Assembly: GCF_024363565.1 (NCBI RefSeq)
Contig: NZ_JAJEKE010000022.1
Location: 1-64,000 of the forward strand
DNA from: Lutispora saccharofermentans
GTDB lineage: Bacteria > Bacillota > Clostridia > Lutisporales > Lutisporaceae
Length of the DNA: 64,000 bases
Direction: 5' to 3'
Under the pieces are notes generated by a model, which was given only the letters and a program-made list of their open reading frames with translations, was not told the DNA's origin and searched no databases. The position numbers and the translations under genes were made by a program. Positions 1 through 8,348 of the stretch are shown here, one piece after another. Numbering within the stretch: the stretch's first letter is position 1; every line of letters begins with the position of its first letter.

Positions 1-4
1 TAAA

Positions 5-36
5 AATCAGGAATACCATATACAGCATTCCTGATT
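5..36 (-). terminator. Intrinsic terminator-like hairpin behind the GNAT remnant
   Basis: A perfect 10-bp inverted repeat (AATCAGGAAT / ATTCCTGATT) with a 12-nt loop lies just past the stop of the decayed acetyltransferase gene. Read on the minus strand, the stem runs into a short T tract, as expected for a terminator. Confidence 0.6.
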
Positions 37-72
37 AAATAAAAATATTTTAAGTTACTATTATTCTGTGAA

Positions 73-524
73 TTACACGGTTCGGAATTTACCAAACAGC
101 ATCAAATCATAAAATGTATTATCTATAAAATAATAGTCTTTTAATTGTCCTTCTAACTCAAAATCGTTCATCAGAGCGACAGTTTCTGTACCATAACCTT
201 TGCCCCAGTGTTTACTATGAAAAACATAGCCGATTTCTGCATGTTTCGCTTCATGTCAAAACCAAATATCATTGCTGTTCCTATAATTTCTTGGGTTGAT
301 TTAATCACAACAGATGCATATAAATGTGTTCCAGCTGTCTCACGCCTCAACATTTCTTCAATATAATTATGGGTTTCCTCCAAAGTTTTCATTAACGGCC
401 AGCTAATAAAACGTTTGACATTCTCATCTGAAGCATAGCTGTGTATCACTTTTGCATCATCTGTATTCAAGGGTTTAAAATAGATATTCTGGCCTTCCAG
501 CCCATGGAATAAGCTTGTGCTCAT
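73..524 (-). pseudogene. Decayed GNAT N-acetyltransferase (RimJ/RimL-like)
   Basis: The first ~90 codons from the ATG at 524 read as the N-terminal half of a RimJ/RimL-type acetyltransferase (FKPLNTDDAKVIHSYASDE). The frame then breaks near position 245. In another frame the acetyl-CoA motif follows (AEIGYVFHSKHWGKGYGTE), which is GNAT motif A. That frame goes on to a C-terminal piece (ELEGQLKDYYFIDN) and stops at 73. About 50 residues normally found between motif A and this tail are missing, so there is both a frameshift and an internal deletion. It is very unlikely to be active. Its original substrate cannot be told. Confidence 0.8.
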
Positions 525-807
525 GTTATTCTCCCTGCATGCTTTATTTTCATATATTATCTATCCATTATAGCAGACCTCTGTTACTTATGGTACAGCT
601 CACCATTACATCAGCGAAAGCAGAAGGTTTTTATGATAAGCTCTTATGTTCGGCCTCTTCTATAAGTGTATATAGCCTTTGTCTGAGTACTTGCTGTTCT
701 TGGTAATTAAAAGCCAAGCTTGCCATTAGCTGCTGAAACTTTGTCATGCATTAACAAATTCTATGCACTGTCTTTTCTATCTCTATAGCTATTTGCTTTG
801 CTTATAT
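525..807. other. Intergenic, no confident gene
   Basis: This stretch lies between the GNAT remnant and selO. The only coding hint is a 38-codon minus-strand frame at 631-747 (MTKFQQLMASLAF start). Its residues VLRQRLYTLIEEA faintly recall the small Spo0E-type phosphatases. It has no Shine-Dalgarno site and ends too early, so I do not call it a gene. No RNA or terminator is evident. Confidence 0.4.
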
Positions 808-2283
808 TTAAGTACCGCAAAAAGTTCGGTAGGGACAAGACGACGGCGCGGGAAGTGCAGTGTAATACTCCTGTTCAGCAGAGTAATCGTATGGGTTTGA
901 AAGTACGTTAAGAAATCGTTCCATGACACTGTAATCTCCTTGTTTCCATGCGGCTTCAAGAGCTTCCTCCACTCGGTGATTGCGAGGGATTATTGAAGGG
1001 TTGGATCTCATCATAAGCTGATTGGAAGAGGCTTTTGGTTCCTGCTGCCTGCTTAATCTGCCCTGCCACAGCTTATACCATTCAGCAAATTCTTCAGTAT
1101 CAAACAGAACTATATTCCTCAGTTTATCTAAAGTTAATGCGCGGAAGGTATTAGTGTAATCAGCATCATACCGATGCATCATATTGAGAAGGTCTTCAAT
1201 AAGGGATTCATCCTCTGGTTCTGCGTTAAATATTCCCAGTTTTGCTCTCATTCCCGCCAGCCAATTATTGTGATATAACCCGGTAAAATTCGTAATCTCC
1301 TCCTGGGCCATTTTGGCAGCCTGTTCCTTGTTGTGATGCAGCAGTGGCAATAAAGTTTCAGCAAAACGGGCAAGATTCCACATAGCAATGCCGGGCTGAT
1401 TGCCGTAGGCATAGCGCCCATAGGTATCAATAGAACTGAATACGGTTTCCGGATCGTAGACATCCATAAAGGCGCAAGGACCATAATCAATGGTTTCACC
1501 ACTAAGGCTCATATTATCTGTATTCATTACTCCGTGAATAAATCCAACTAACTGCCATTTGGCAATAAGCAAAGCCTGCCGCTTTATAATTTCCTCAAGC
1601 AAGAAAAGATAGCGGTTATCATCAAGGACTACATTCGGGAAATGTCTTTGCAGTGTGTAATCAGCCAGAACCCTGAGTTCCTCAGCAGTCCCCCATTTTG
1701 AAACATATTGAAAGGTACCGACCCGCAGATGACTAGCAGCCACGCGTGTTAGAACTGCGCCAGGCTGTACGGTTTCACGTATTATTGATTCACCGGTGGA
1801 TATCACCGCTAGGCTCCGAGTGGTAGGAATGCCAAGGCCATACATTGCTTCGCTTATTATATATTCGCGCAGCATGGGTCCAAGGGCTGCTCTGCCATCT
1901 CCCCCCCGCGAATATGGTGTCTTGCCCGAACCCTTAAGCTGAATATCAAAACGCTCACCTAAAGGCGTAATCTGCTCACCAAGCAGCAGAGCCCTGCCGT
2001 CCCCTAGCATGGTAAAATGTCCGAACTGGTGCCCTGCGTATGCTTGAGCAAGGGGCAGAGCACCTTGGGGAATCTGGTTACCAGCAAGCATCTCTATGCC
2101 GTCACTGCTTTTAAGCACCGAAACATTTAATCCCAATGATGATGCCAGTGGATAATTCAAGATAATCAGCTTAGGTAAAGGTACAGGGGTTGGCTTGAGA
2201 CTAGTAAAAAAAGATTTCGGCAGCCTGGCATAGCTATTATCCAGGTTCCATCCAGTTTCTTTTATTTCATTTTCCCTTATCAT
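808..2283 (-). CDS. selO: SelO/YdiU-family protein adenylyltransferase (pseudokinase fold)
   Basis: The 491-residue product has full SelO length. SelO proteins have a protein-kinase fold with ATP bound in flipped orientation, and they transfer AMP to Ser, Thr or Tyr of target proteins; in other bacteria they act in redox stress. Visible motifs are the phosphate-binding segment [19 protein letters not shown], the catalytic segment [10 protein letters not shown] and the metal-binding DYGPCAFMD. The C-terminus ends YRTFCGT, with a Cys near the end as in many family members. The ATG at 2283 follows a good AAAGGTG site 7-8 bases upstream. It stands alone between a GNAT remnant and a beta-propeller gene, and no operon partner is evident. 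Confidence 0.93.
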   Translation of the reverse strand: MIRENEIKETGWNLDNSYARLPKSFFTSLKPTPVPLPKLIILNYPLASSLGLNVSVLKSSDGIEMLAGNQIPQGALPLAQAYAGHQFGHFTMLGDGRALLLGEQITPLGERFDIQLKGSGKTPYSRGGDGRAALGPMLREYIISEAMYGLGIPTTRSLAVISTGESIIRETVQPGAVLTRVAASHLRVGTFQYVSKWGTAEELRVLADYTLQRHFPNVVLDDNRYLFLLEEIIKRQALLIAKWQLVGFIHGVMNTDNMSLSGETIDYGPCAFMDVYDPETVFSSIDTYGRYAYGNQPGIAMWNLARFAETLLPLLHHNKEQAAKMAQEEITNFTGLYHNNWLAGMRAKLGIFNAEPEDESLIEDLLNMMHRYDADYTNTFRALTLDKLRNIVLFDTEEFAEWYKLWQGRLSRQQEPKASSNQLMMRSNPSIIPRNHRVEEALEAAWKQGDYSVMERFLNVLSNPYDYSAEQEYYTALPAPSSCPYRTFCGT

Positions 2284-2371
2284 CGTATCACCTTTTCTTA
2301 TTTCCTTTGCACCTTAGTTTTTCTTTTAATAGAACAAATTATCATAGGCATTGTATTAAAATAACGAAATA

Positions 2372-4126
2372 TCAGCGAATTATTATTCCAAATATCTTTT
2401 GCCTTCTTGTCCCCACAACAGCTATATTTTCAAAGACTGCGGGAGAGCCTTCTACATTGGCGCCTAAGTCTATATTATCTAATACTCGTCCTGTTAGCCC
2501 ATCTATTAAGTACATCTTTCCAGCAGAATCACATAGGATAATATATCCGGCACCCTCCTTGGTATATATATCTACAGGAGAGCTCCATGAATAATCAGGC
2601 AATTCCAGCCGCCATATCTCTTCGCCTGAGCTTTTATCAAGAGCAATCAGCAGGCCCTTGCTGAATCCCCCGCATCGGGCAAGATTATATATTACCATTT
2701 GCTTTAAAGAATTTTTCCCTATGACCGGAGTGGCTAAAGCTCCTCCATTGATAGGGCTGTCTCCCAGTTCAGAATAGCATTCATAAGGCTTCTCCCAGAT
2801 CAACTGGCCGGAGAGGGCATCGACCTTTCGTATATGGCTCATCCCTTTGGCACCTTGCTTATCCACTTCACAGGCTGTATAGAGTGCAGCCTGGTCTTCC
2901 GCCTCTTCTTCGATCACGATGGTACTGTCAGTATCATCAGTGACATCTTTTATCCATACGGGCCTTAATGTGTTTAAATCTATGCATTGCAGCCAGCCCC
3001 CATTATCCGCAAAGTATGCCAGGTTCTTATACACCGCCACAGAGTTTTCTATTCCTTGATAGTGATTTCCTGATATGCGGTATTTATATTTTATTACCTT
3101 CGGATCTATAGTGATGGTATTTTCAATTCTGTTATAATCTGCATTTAACTTTATTGTATAAAAGATTCCATTCTCTCCTGCCAACAGCAAAGTACCGGTT
3201 TTTTCATCTATCAGTGCAGTTGAATCGAAAGCCGGCCACCCTCTATTTGCAAATGGATCTGATCCATTGAGAAAAAACAGTTTCTTTTGGTCTATCAAGC
3301 TATATATCCGATATCCCATCTCTACCTTTTTCCCGTGAACAGTATTGATGCCTTGCCCTACATACAATAATGGTATTCCCCGAGGATCTACGGTAAGGCT
3401 TCCTTTTACAGGTCCGGGAATATGGATCTTCTCACGAGTAGGACTTCCATCCTCAAGGTCAAGAAAATAGACTTCCCCATCTAATGCCGCATAGATTACC
3501 TCCCGCAAGCCTTCTTTGTTCCTCTTTTCTTCCCTTATATTCATGCTGCCTCGCAATTCATCAGGCCATTCAACTATTGCGGGCTGTCCATTCCACCCTA
3601 CCCCTGTCCAGCCATCGATTGCCCCGGTGGGGATTTCCCATTTGATCTCCAGTTTCTTTTCCTTAATATCCGCATCGCCATAGCCGGCAGAATCACGATG
3701 ATGATTTCCTCTGAAGCATGTGACTCCCTTTACAGCCGAATAATTTTCAGCTTTATCCATAATGATTTTGTTTGCTCTCATAAAATCATTGATTATTTCC
3801 TTTTCATTCGCCACTTCATGCTTTAATTTATCCAATAAGTTTTGATCGATTTTGTCTATGTCGATCATTGCCTCTTGAGGGATATCTTCCTCCGAAGTGT
3901 TTTCTTGGGCATCTATATCTCCGGCCGTACTTTCATCCACCTTTATCTTTTGCTCCATGTGATAATACTCAGTATCTTCTAAGTCATTCGCTTGTTTTAT
4001 CAGCAGCTCTTCTTGCCCTACCGCTGCCTTGCTTTCATCATAACCGGACTGGGCTACATCCATCAGCATAAAAATTGCCATAGTTATGATGATACCTATT
4101 ATAATTTTCCCTTCTCTATTTTCCAT
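2372..4126 (-). CDS. Membrane-anchored PQQ-type beta-propeller protein
   Basis: The 584-residue product starts with a short basic stretch and one hydrophobic segment (about residues 8-22, IIIGIIITMAIFML), so it is probably anchored with the rest outside the cell. A charged linker follows, then WD/PQQ-like repeats (for example VYFLDLEDGSPTRE, LQCIDLNTLRPVWIKDV, LIALDKSSGEEIWRLELP, MYLIDGLTGRVLDNIDLG) typical of the BamB/PQQ_2 propeller fold. I chose the ATG at 4126 because GGAGG sits 8 bases upstream; the ATG 15 bases earlier has no ribosome site. Such proteins may bind wall or surface components. The partner is unknown. Confidence 0.8.
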   Translation of the reverse strand: MENREGKIIIGIIITMAIFMLMDVAQSGYDESKAAVGQEELLIKQANDLEDTEYYHMEQKIKVDESTAGDIDAQENTSEEDIPQEAMIDIDKIDQNLLDKLKHEVANEKEIINDFMRANKIIMDKAENYSAVKGVTCFRGNHHRDSAGYGDADIKEKKLEIKWEIPTGAIDGWTGVGWNGQPAIVEWPDELRGSMNIREEKRNKEGLREVIYAALDGEVYFLDLEDGSPTREKIHIPGPVKGSLTVDPRGIPLLYVGQGINTVHGKKVEMGYRIYSLIDQKKLFFLNGSDPFANRGWPAFDSTALIDEKTGTLLLAGENGIFYTIKLNADYNRIENTITIDPKVIKYKYRISGNHYQGIENSVAVYKNLAYFADNGGWLQCIDLNTLRPVWIKDVTDDTDSTIVIEEEAEDQAALYTACEVDKQGAKGMSHIRKVDALSGQLIWEKPYECYSELGDSPINGGALATPVIGKNSLKQMVIYNLARCGGFSKGLLIALDKSSGEEIWRLELPDYSWSSPVDIYTKEGAGYIILCDSAGKMYLIDGLTGRVLDNIDLGANVEGSPAVFENIAVVGTRRQKIFGIIIR

Positions 4127-4253
4127 AAAGCGTTCCTCCATATCAGTTGATTCCTATAAACTATATGAAGGAAACGCGTAAACATTCTTTTCATTTGTCC
4201 ATAAAGATAAATGAAAAACTTTAAACGCAGCGCATCTAACGCCGGTATGAAGA

Positions 4254-5456
4254 TCAGCCGCTCAGGCCTAATAAAGAAACCTGACCGCTTTTAGAAAACT
4301 TAATAATTTTTGGAGTAACATCCTCATAAGCTGTTTCATCGTTGATATTTATATTATTTTCTAAAATAGCGCCGCTTGAGAAAATTGTAATCAATCTATC
4401 GTCAAAGAAATTTTTATATCCTTCCTCTTCTGCTTCATGCCCGCGTATCAATAGATCAAATTTTATATCGCTTTGGAATTCATCGAAATGTTCTGCTGTA
4501 AATCTAAATCTTCCGGAGCTTTCTCTAAGGTCCTCTTCACCATTGCAAGGATCACTCCAGAGCATATTATTGCATATGGTTTTATTCATGGTATCTATTA
4601 TCTGGGCATTTGTAAGATCAGATATGCTATGGATATAGCTGTAATATTTCAAATCATTTTTTCTGGGCCTGGGAATACCTCCATGTACAGCCATCAAGCT
4701 CACCGTTTGATTATTTATAAATGCAATATTGCATAAACTATTAAAGAAGTTTAAATATGAATTTATGATGCGAAGCCTTAGTTCATCATCATTCTTCAAA
4801 ATATTGTCCAGATATAAAAGGAAATAGTCTTCATCTCTTTCATCATCCGGTTTTCCAACGCATAATTTGATTCTATCTCCCATCAAAACCCCATCATCAT
4901 GGTTGCCCCTTAGCAAATATACATGATCCGGGAAAATAAATTTTAGGGCTAATATATACTCCAATGTTTTAATGTGTGCTTTGCCTCTGTCTACATAATC
5001 ACCTAAGAAAATAAGGCGTTCCTTTTTCTTTTCAACAACGTTACTAAAAAAATCACAAATTTGAAGTATTCTTTTCAAGCTTACAGTATCTGAATGTATG
5101 TCTCCTATTAAAAAATAATCATACCCGCTCTCATTAAATGAATATATCTTAAATGCCCTTTTACCGTCGTTAAGATGCTCATTTAATTCTTTTATATTTA
5201 TACTTTTGCTCAAAAGCTTTTCATTGACCAAATCATTTTCACTCTCATGTATCTTGCATACTTCATCAATAAGGAATTCCTGAACGGCAAATGCCTCATT
5301 TAAATTTTCATATTCCATAGTATTTGTTTTTATGCCGGTCAGTTCATTAATTTTGCTAAAGTCCCTTCCTAAATCTTCCCCAGAATGATATATATCGTTA
5401 TACAGGTTTTCTTTGATTCTTTTTATGTATTCTATAATATCTTCGCAATGATTCAC
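4254..5456 (-). CDS. PPP-family metallophosphatase (Ser/Thr protein phosphatase-like)
   Basis: This 400-residue protein carries the complete PPP signature in order: GDIHSD, GDYVDRG, GNHDDG, the later metal-ligand His in AVHGG, and RGHEAEEEG. These residues bind two metal ions and hydrolyse phosphomonoesters. About 110 residues of alpha-helical, charged sequence precede the catalytic domain and may set specificity. The likely start is GTG at 5456, with GGGG upstream. It begins 58 bases beyond the displaced 3' end of rlmH (5514). Before the mobile element inserted, it was therefore the next gene downstream of rlmH in the same direction. Its substrate is not evident. Confidence 0.85.
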   Translation of the reverse strand: MNHCEDIIEYIKRIKENLYNDIYHSGEDLGRDFSKINELTGIKTNTMEYENLNEAFAVQEFLIDEVCKIHESENDLVNEKLLSKSINIKELNEHLNDGKRAFKIYSFNESGYDYFLIGDIHSDTVSLKRILQICDFFSNVVEKKKERLIFLGDYVDRGKAHIKTLEYILALKFIFPDHVYLLRGNHDDGVLMGDRIKLCVGKPDDERDEDYFLLYLDNILKNDDELRLRIINSYLNFFNSLCNIAFINNQTVSLMAVHGGIPRPRKNDLKYYSYIHSISDLTNAQIIDTMNKTICNNMLWSDPCNGEEDLRESSGRFRFTAEHFDEFQSDIKFDLLIRGHEAEEEGYKNFFDDRLITIFSSGAILENNININDETAYEDVTPKIIKFSKSGQVSLLGLSG

Positions 5457-5513
5457 TTTTGCCCCTGCTTTCTATAGCTATCAATTCATGTCTATAATTA
5501 TAAAGCTTTATGC

Positions 5514-5557
5514 TTATTTGTGATAAGGTTCACCGTGTATTACCGAATACATGACTC
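5514..5557 (-). other. Distal attachment site: displaced rlmH 3' end plus left terminal inverted repeat
   Basis: On the minus strand this site reads GGT GAA CCT TAT CAC AAA TAA (5514-5534), which encodes GEPYHK-stop, the standard RlmH C-terminus, yet no rlmH body is attached. Directly beside it is the element end, TTACCGAATACATGACTC at 5540-5557. That is an exact reverse complement of 21438-21455 at the other end. The matching run is 25 bp with three mismatches (5533-5557 against 21438-21462). The strand exchange probably falls on the GA dinucleotide at 5530-5531. Confidence 0.92.
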
Positions 5558-5659
5558 TATTCAAAATACAATGATTTTCAATAAAACATTAAACTTTAGC
5601 ACATAGAACCTAATTCTTTATTCACAATAATATGAAATTAACTTCTTGCAAATCTTTAA

Positions 5660-6205
5660 TTATTTATCATTAAAGAAGTCTTCCCTACTAATTTCATAAT
5701 CAACGGCAGTCCTCAACTTACCAGTCTGGTCCTTCAAACAGTCTTTTCTTACTCCAATTCTTCAAGCCCCAATCTTATTTTCGTAAACATATTGAGCCCT
5801 TTTGTTTTCAAGCATAGTATCCCAAGCAATCCTTTCTATTGGACATTTAGAGTTAATGATTTCATCTGTAAAAAGAAATTTAAACAGCATCTTAATAATT
5901 TTAGGACCATATCCCTTGTTCTGGTAATTCAAATCGCATATTTTCCATCCAGGATATGCTGTATCTCCTTTAATCCTGTAACTTAATTCACCTACAGCCT
6001 TACCATCAATTTCTATAATACAAAGTTGCCTTAATTCGTCATTCTTGCTTTGAATATTTTCAATAGTATCTTCTAAAGACTCCCCTAGTCCATTTGGAAA
6101 TCCCGCATGTTCCATGACCTTTCCGTCATTCCACCACTTATTTAATTGAATAGCATCATCAACAGTAGCACTTCTAATTACAATATTATCTTTTTCAATT
6201 CTCAT
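5660..6205 (-). pseudogene. GNAT N-acetyltransferase interrupted by an in-frame stop
   Basis: From the ATG at 6205 the frame encodes a GNAT protein (IVIRSATVDDAIQLNKWWNDG) with the acetyl-CoA loop region NYQNKGYGPKIIKMLFKF. After NKRAQYVYENKIGA a TGA at 5762-5764 stops it. Translation in the same frame continues at once as RIGVRKDCLKDQTGKLRTAV to a TAA at 5660, which is the usual end of this family. One base change (for example CGA or AGA to TGA) explains the break. The full product would be 181 residues. It is the outermost cargo gene at the distal end of the element. A truncated 147-residue protein may still be made. Confidence 0.8.
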
Positions 6206-6263
6206 ATTTGCCTCCCAAGAAACAGTTTCAGGCTAAAATCACTTATGATAGAACTCAAAAATT

Positions 6264-7118
6264 TTATATATTTTTTCTTAATTCACCTGTTTTATTTGCA
6301 ACAAATTGAGCAAATAACTTTTCTTTTTCAGCACGTTCTTTTTCAGCAATAATATCATCCAATATTAACTCTATACCAATTTTAAGGTACGGATACATAT
6401 AGATACATTCTTCTTCGCTTAATTCATGTATACCTTTACTAACTATACTATATAAGTTTTTATTTTCAACAAGCACTTTGGGTAAATAATCTTTTAAAAT
6501 TTCTATTTTTTCTTTGAAATCGCTGTGCATAAAATCCTCAGATGATATTTCTAGCATATCTTTTACTTTACTATATTTCTCAAGAACTAGATTTTCTATA
6601 ATTCTGCGAAGATATACAAAAGAACCAATCCCTATCCCATGAGAAAAAAGTCCTAAAGACTTTTTATATTCCACGAATTTTTCACCAAGAACAGATTTAT
6701 ATTTCATGTTTTCTCTAATTGAAATATCAGCAAAAGATGGATATTGCCCAATTTTAATCATCTTATCATTGGTAACCAGTAAATCAAACAAAATTGAATG
6801 TTCGTTATCTCTAGTACATTGAAAAAATAAACAATACCTTTTGTTTAAATACTCTTGAAATCGTACTTCTTTCTTAGGAGTTTTTCCACGACCTTCTGAA
6901 TAATCAATTCTTATACCAAATCCTCTTTCTTCATATGTTTGCTTTCTAACCTCTTTAAAAATACGCTTTTCATTGCACTTAATGCAAAAACAATCAATAT
7001 TATAGTCATAATAACCGTTGTTAGAGAGCACCTTTTCTAATTCATCTAAGTCTTCAATAGAAACATCAATACTGTCATATAAACCTTTGTTCACAAGTAA
7101 TTCCTCAAACTTTGACAT
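6264..7118 (-). CDS. Unknown protein, 284 residues
   Basis: I do not recognise this protein with certainty. A Cys pair region near residues 44-50 (CFCIKCNEK) may bind metal. A segment GIGIGSFVYLRRIIENLVLEKY in mid-protein resembles the helical DUF4145-type domains found beside restriction and other defence genes. The C-terminal third (LSEEECIYMYPYLKIGIELI, then a charged helix ending KTGELRKNI) is helical. The ATG at 7118 has AAAGGGGG 8 bases upstream, so it is probably translated. It sits between the rlmH paralogue and the broken GNAT gene at the distal end of the element, in the same direction. Confidence 0.7.
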   Translation of the reverse strand: MSKFEELLVNKGLYDSIDVSIEDLDELEKVLSNNGYYDYNIDCFCIKCNEKRIFKEVRKQTYEERGFGIRIDYSEGRGKTPKKEVRFQEYLNKRYCLFFQCTRDNEHSILFDLLVTNDKMIKIGQYPSFADISIRENMKYKSVLGEKFVEYKKSLGLFSHGIGIGSFVYLRRIIENLVLEKYSKVKDMLEISSEDFMHSDFKEKIEILKDYLPKVLVENKNLYSIVSKGIHELSEEECIYMYPYLKIGIELILDDIIAEKERAEKEKLFAQFVANKTGELRKNI

Positions 7119-7246
7119 ATATTAATCCCCCTTTAAATCATGTTGAAACAGTATTTATTTAGCACGTAGTAAGATTTCTATTATAGCGCTTTTAGGCACC
7201 TATTATGCTATGTGATTAATACTTTTGGCGCTTATTTTGCGTTATT

Positions 7247-7639
7247 CTATTTGTGGTAAGGTGCATTGTTAATAATACGGTAAGCCCTGTAAATTTGTTC
7301 ATAAATAACAATCAATAATATATTAATATCAATATCCATCCGAGAGATTGATAATACATAGTCTGCTTCGATATTATCCACACCTATAAATATAGTAATA
7401 TTGCTATTACCACTTACACCTATCTGTGCAACTTTCCCCGCTAATTGTTCAGAAGACAGTTGCTCACCATCTTTATCGATTTTAATTACATATGATTTAT
7501 CGGTTATTTCTTTGGTCGGATTTTTCGCTTCTACGTATTCTACTTTGCAGTATGCACTTAAACGCTTAGTATATTCCTGTATAGCATCCTTAACGTATTT
7601 ATCTTTTATCTTTTCTGTACTAATAATTTTAAGTTTCAT
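7247..7639 (-). CDS. Element-borne divergent RlmH paralogue with intact C-terminal tail
   Basis: The 130-residue product aligns with the host RlmH over its whole length. The N-terminus matches (KLKIISTEKIKDKYVKDAIQ against [20 protein letters not shown]), and so does the end (YEQIYRAYRIINNAPYHK). About 22 residues are missing after the second strand. The SPOUT cofactor motif (host [11 protein letters not shown]) is replaced by FIGVDNIEADY, and the conserved [12 protein letters not shown] by SRMDIDINILLIV. It probably cannot bind SAM normally, yet it keeps the PYHK tail that the host copy has lost. A GGGAG site precedes the ATG by 8 bases, and it has its own promoter at 7667-7695. It may supply the tail in a heterodimer with host RlmH. 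Confidence 0.85.
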   Translation of the reverse strand: MKLKIISTEKIKDKYVKDAIQEYTKRLSAYCKVEYVEAKNPTKEITDKSYVIKIDKDGEQLSSEQLAGKVAQIGVSGNSNITIFIGVDNIEADYVLSISRMDIDINILLIVIYEQIYRAYRIINNAPYHK

Positions 7640-7666
7640 ATTCTCTCCCTATCGATATAGTAAAAT

Positions 7667-7695
7667 ATCATAAAAATTATATTACTAGTTGACAA
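7667..7695 (-). promoter_or_regulatory. Promoter of the element-borne rlmH paralogue
   Basis: On the minus strand, TTGTCA (7690-7695) and TATGAT (7667-7672) are separated by exactly 17 bases, about 28 bases upstream of the ATG at 7639. The -35 box touches one arm of an inverted repeat (7694-7704), so a repressor or activator may act here. Confidence 0.6.
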
Positions 7696-7779
7696 TGGGT
7701 AAGAGAATTTTAAACATTTTTAAATTTTTCAGCAATTTTTATAGGAATTTATGAAAAGATAAAAGTTGTCTTACCCATT
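7694..7779. repeat. Inverted repeat AATGGGTAAGA, 64-bp spacing
   Basis: AATGGGTAAGA at 7694-7704 is repeated exactly in inverse orientation at 7769-7779, and similarity continues weakly outward on both sides (gttgac and acaactt). One arm abuts the -35 box of the rlmH paralogue. It could be a regulator site, or a binding site for one of the element's replication-like proteins. Confidence 0.6.
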
Positions 7780-7826
7780 TTGAAAATAAAACAAAAAATA
7801 TAGACTTTTTTATGTCATCCAGAATC

Positions 7827-7988
7827 TTATTTTACCAACTCATTAAGAGCCTCTTTGTTTTCATATATGACACTATCCATGAGGGCTTCTATTTCTTTCT
7901 GTTCTTTTGTTTTTAAACTATTAATAGAACGCCCTGCCTCTTTCTTATTGTTTTCAGTCAGTTTTCTCAAATCCCTCTTACATTTCAA
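7827..7988 (-). CDS. Small charged protein, 53 residues
   Basis: A TTG at 7986-7988 with GGAGG 8 bases upstream opens a 53-residue frame rich in Lys, Glu and Asn (MKCKRDLRKLTENNKKEA start, ENKEALNELVK end), probably one or two helices. An ATG 15 bases upstream (8003) would add five residues but lacks a ribosome site. I recognise no family. It is placed between the rlmH paralogue and the RNase H-like gene in the same direction. Confidence 0.4.
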   Translation of the reverse strand: MKCKRDLRKLTENNKKEAGRSINSLKTKEQKEIEALMDSVIYENKEALNELVK

Positions 7989-8348
7989 AGTTACATCCTC
8001 CATTTTACTTAGGTTACTCTGTTATTATATTACCTCTTGTATTCATTTACAATTTCTATAATAAATCTTTATCAAAAGGTAACAGTTTAATTATCTTAAA
8101 TTTTCTATTCTTTCCTACAGTCTTTTTCAATAGATACTGACTTGAAAAGAATTATTATTAGAAAAATTATTTCTAAAGAGAATTATATTAATTAAAATCG
8201 TTTCTTCATCATGTGTAGTGTTTTAAAACGGTTTCTCTATACTGTAGATATTAATTAAGTCTATTTCTAATTTATTTTTCTTTTCTATTTTTCTATTAAG
8301 AGAAGCATTTCTAAAATCGGCTTGTTTTATTAAAATAACCTTTTTTAT
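7989..8348. other. A+T-rich intergenic stretch in the element
   Basis: This 360-base stretch is very A+T rich and has no frame with coding character. Runs of T-rich sequence on the plus strand may be the transcription exit of the gene ending at 8349. I see no convincing hairpin terminator, promoter or RNA. Confidence 0.4.

Noticed and set aside
515..706. Plus-strand 63-codon frame
   Set aside because: It has no ribosome site or family match and overlaps the start of the GNAT remnant. It looks like chance.
5536..7247. A second, nested rlmH-targeting element between the left end and the rlmH paralogue
   Set aside because: The paralogue ends in an intact PYHK-stop but has no terminal inverted repeat beside it, and no recombinase lies in 5536-7247. 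Only one pair of ends is seen.
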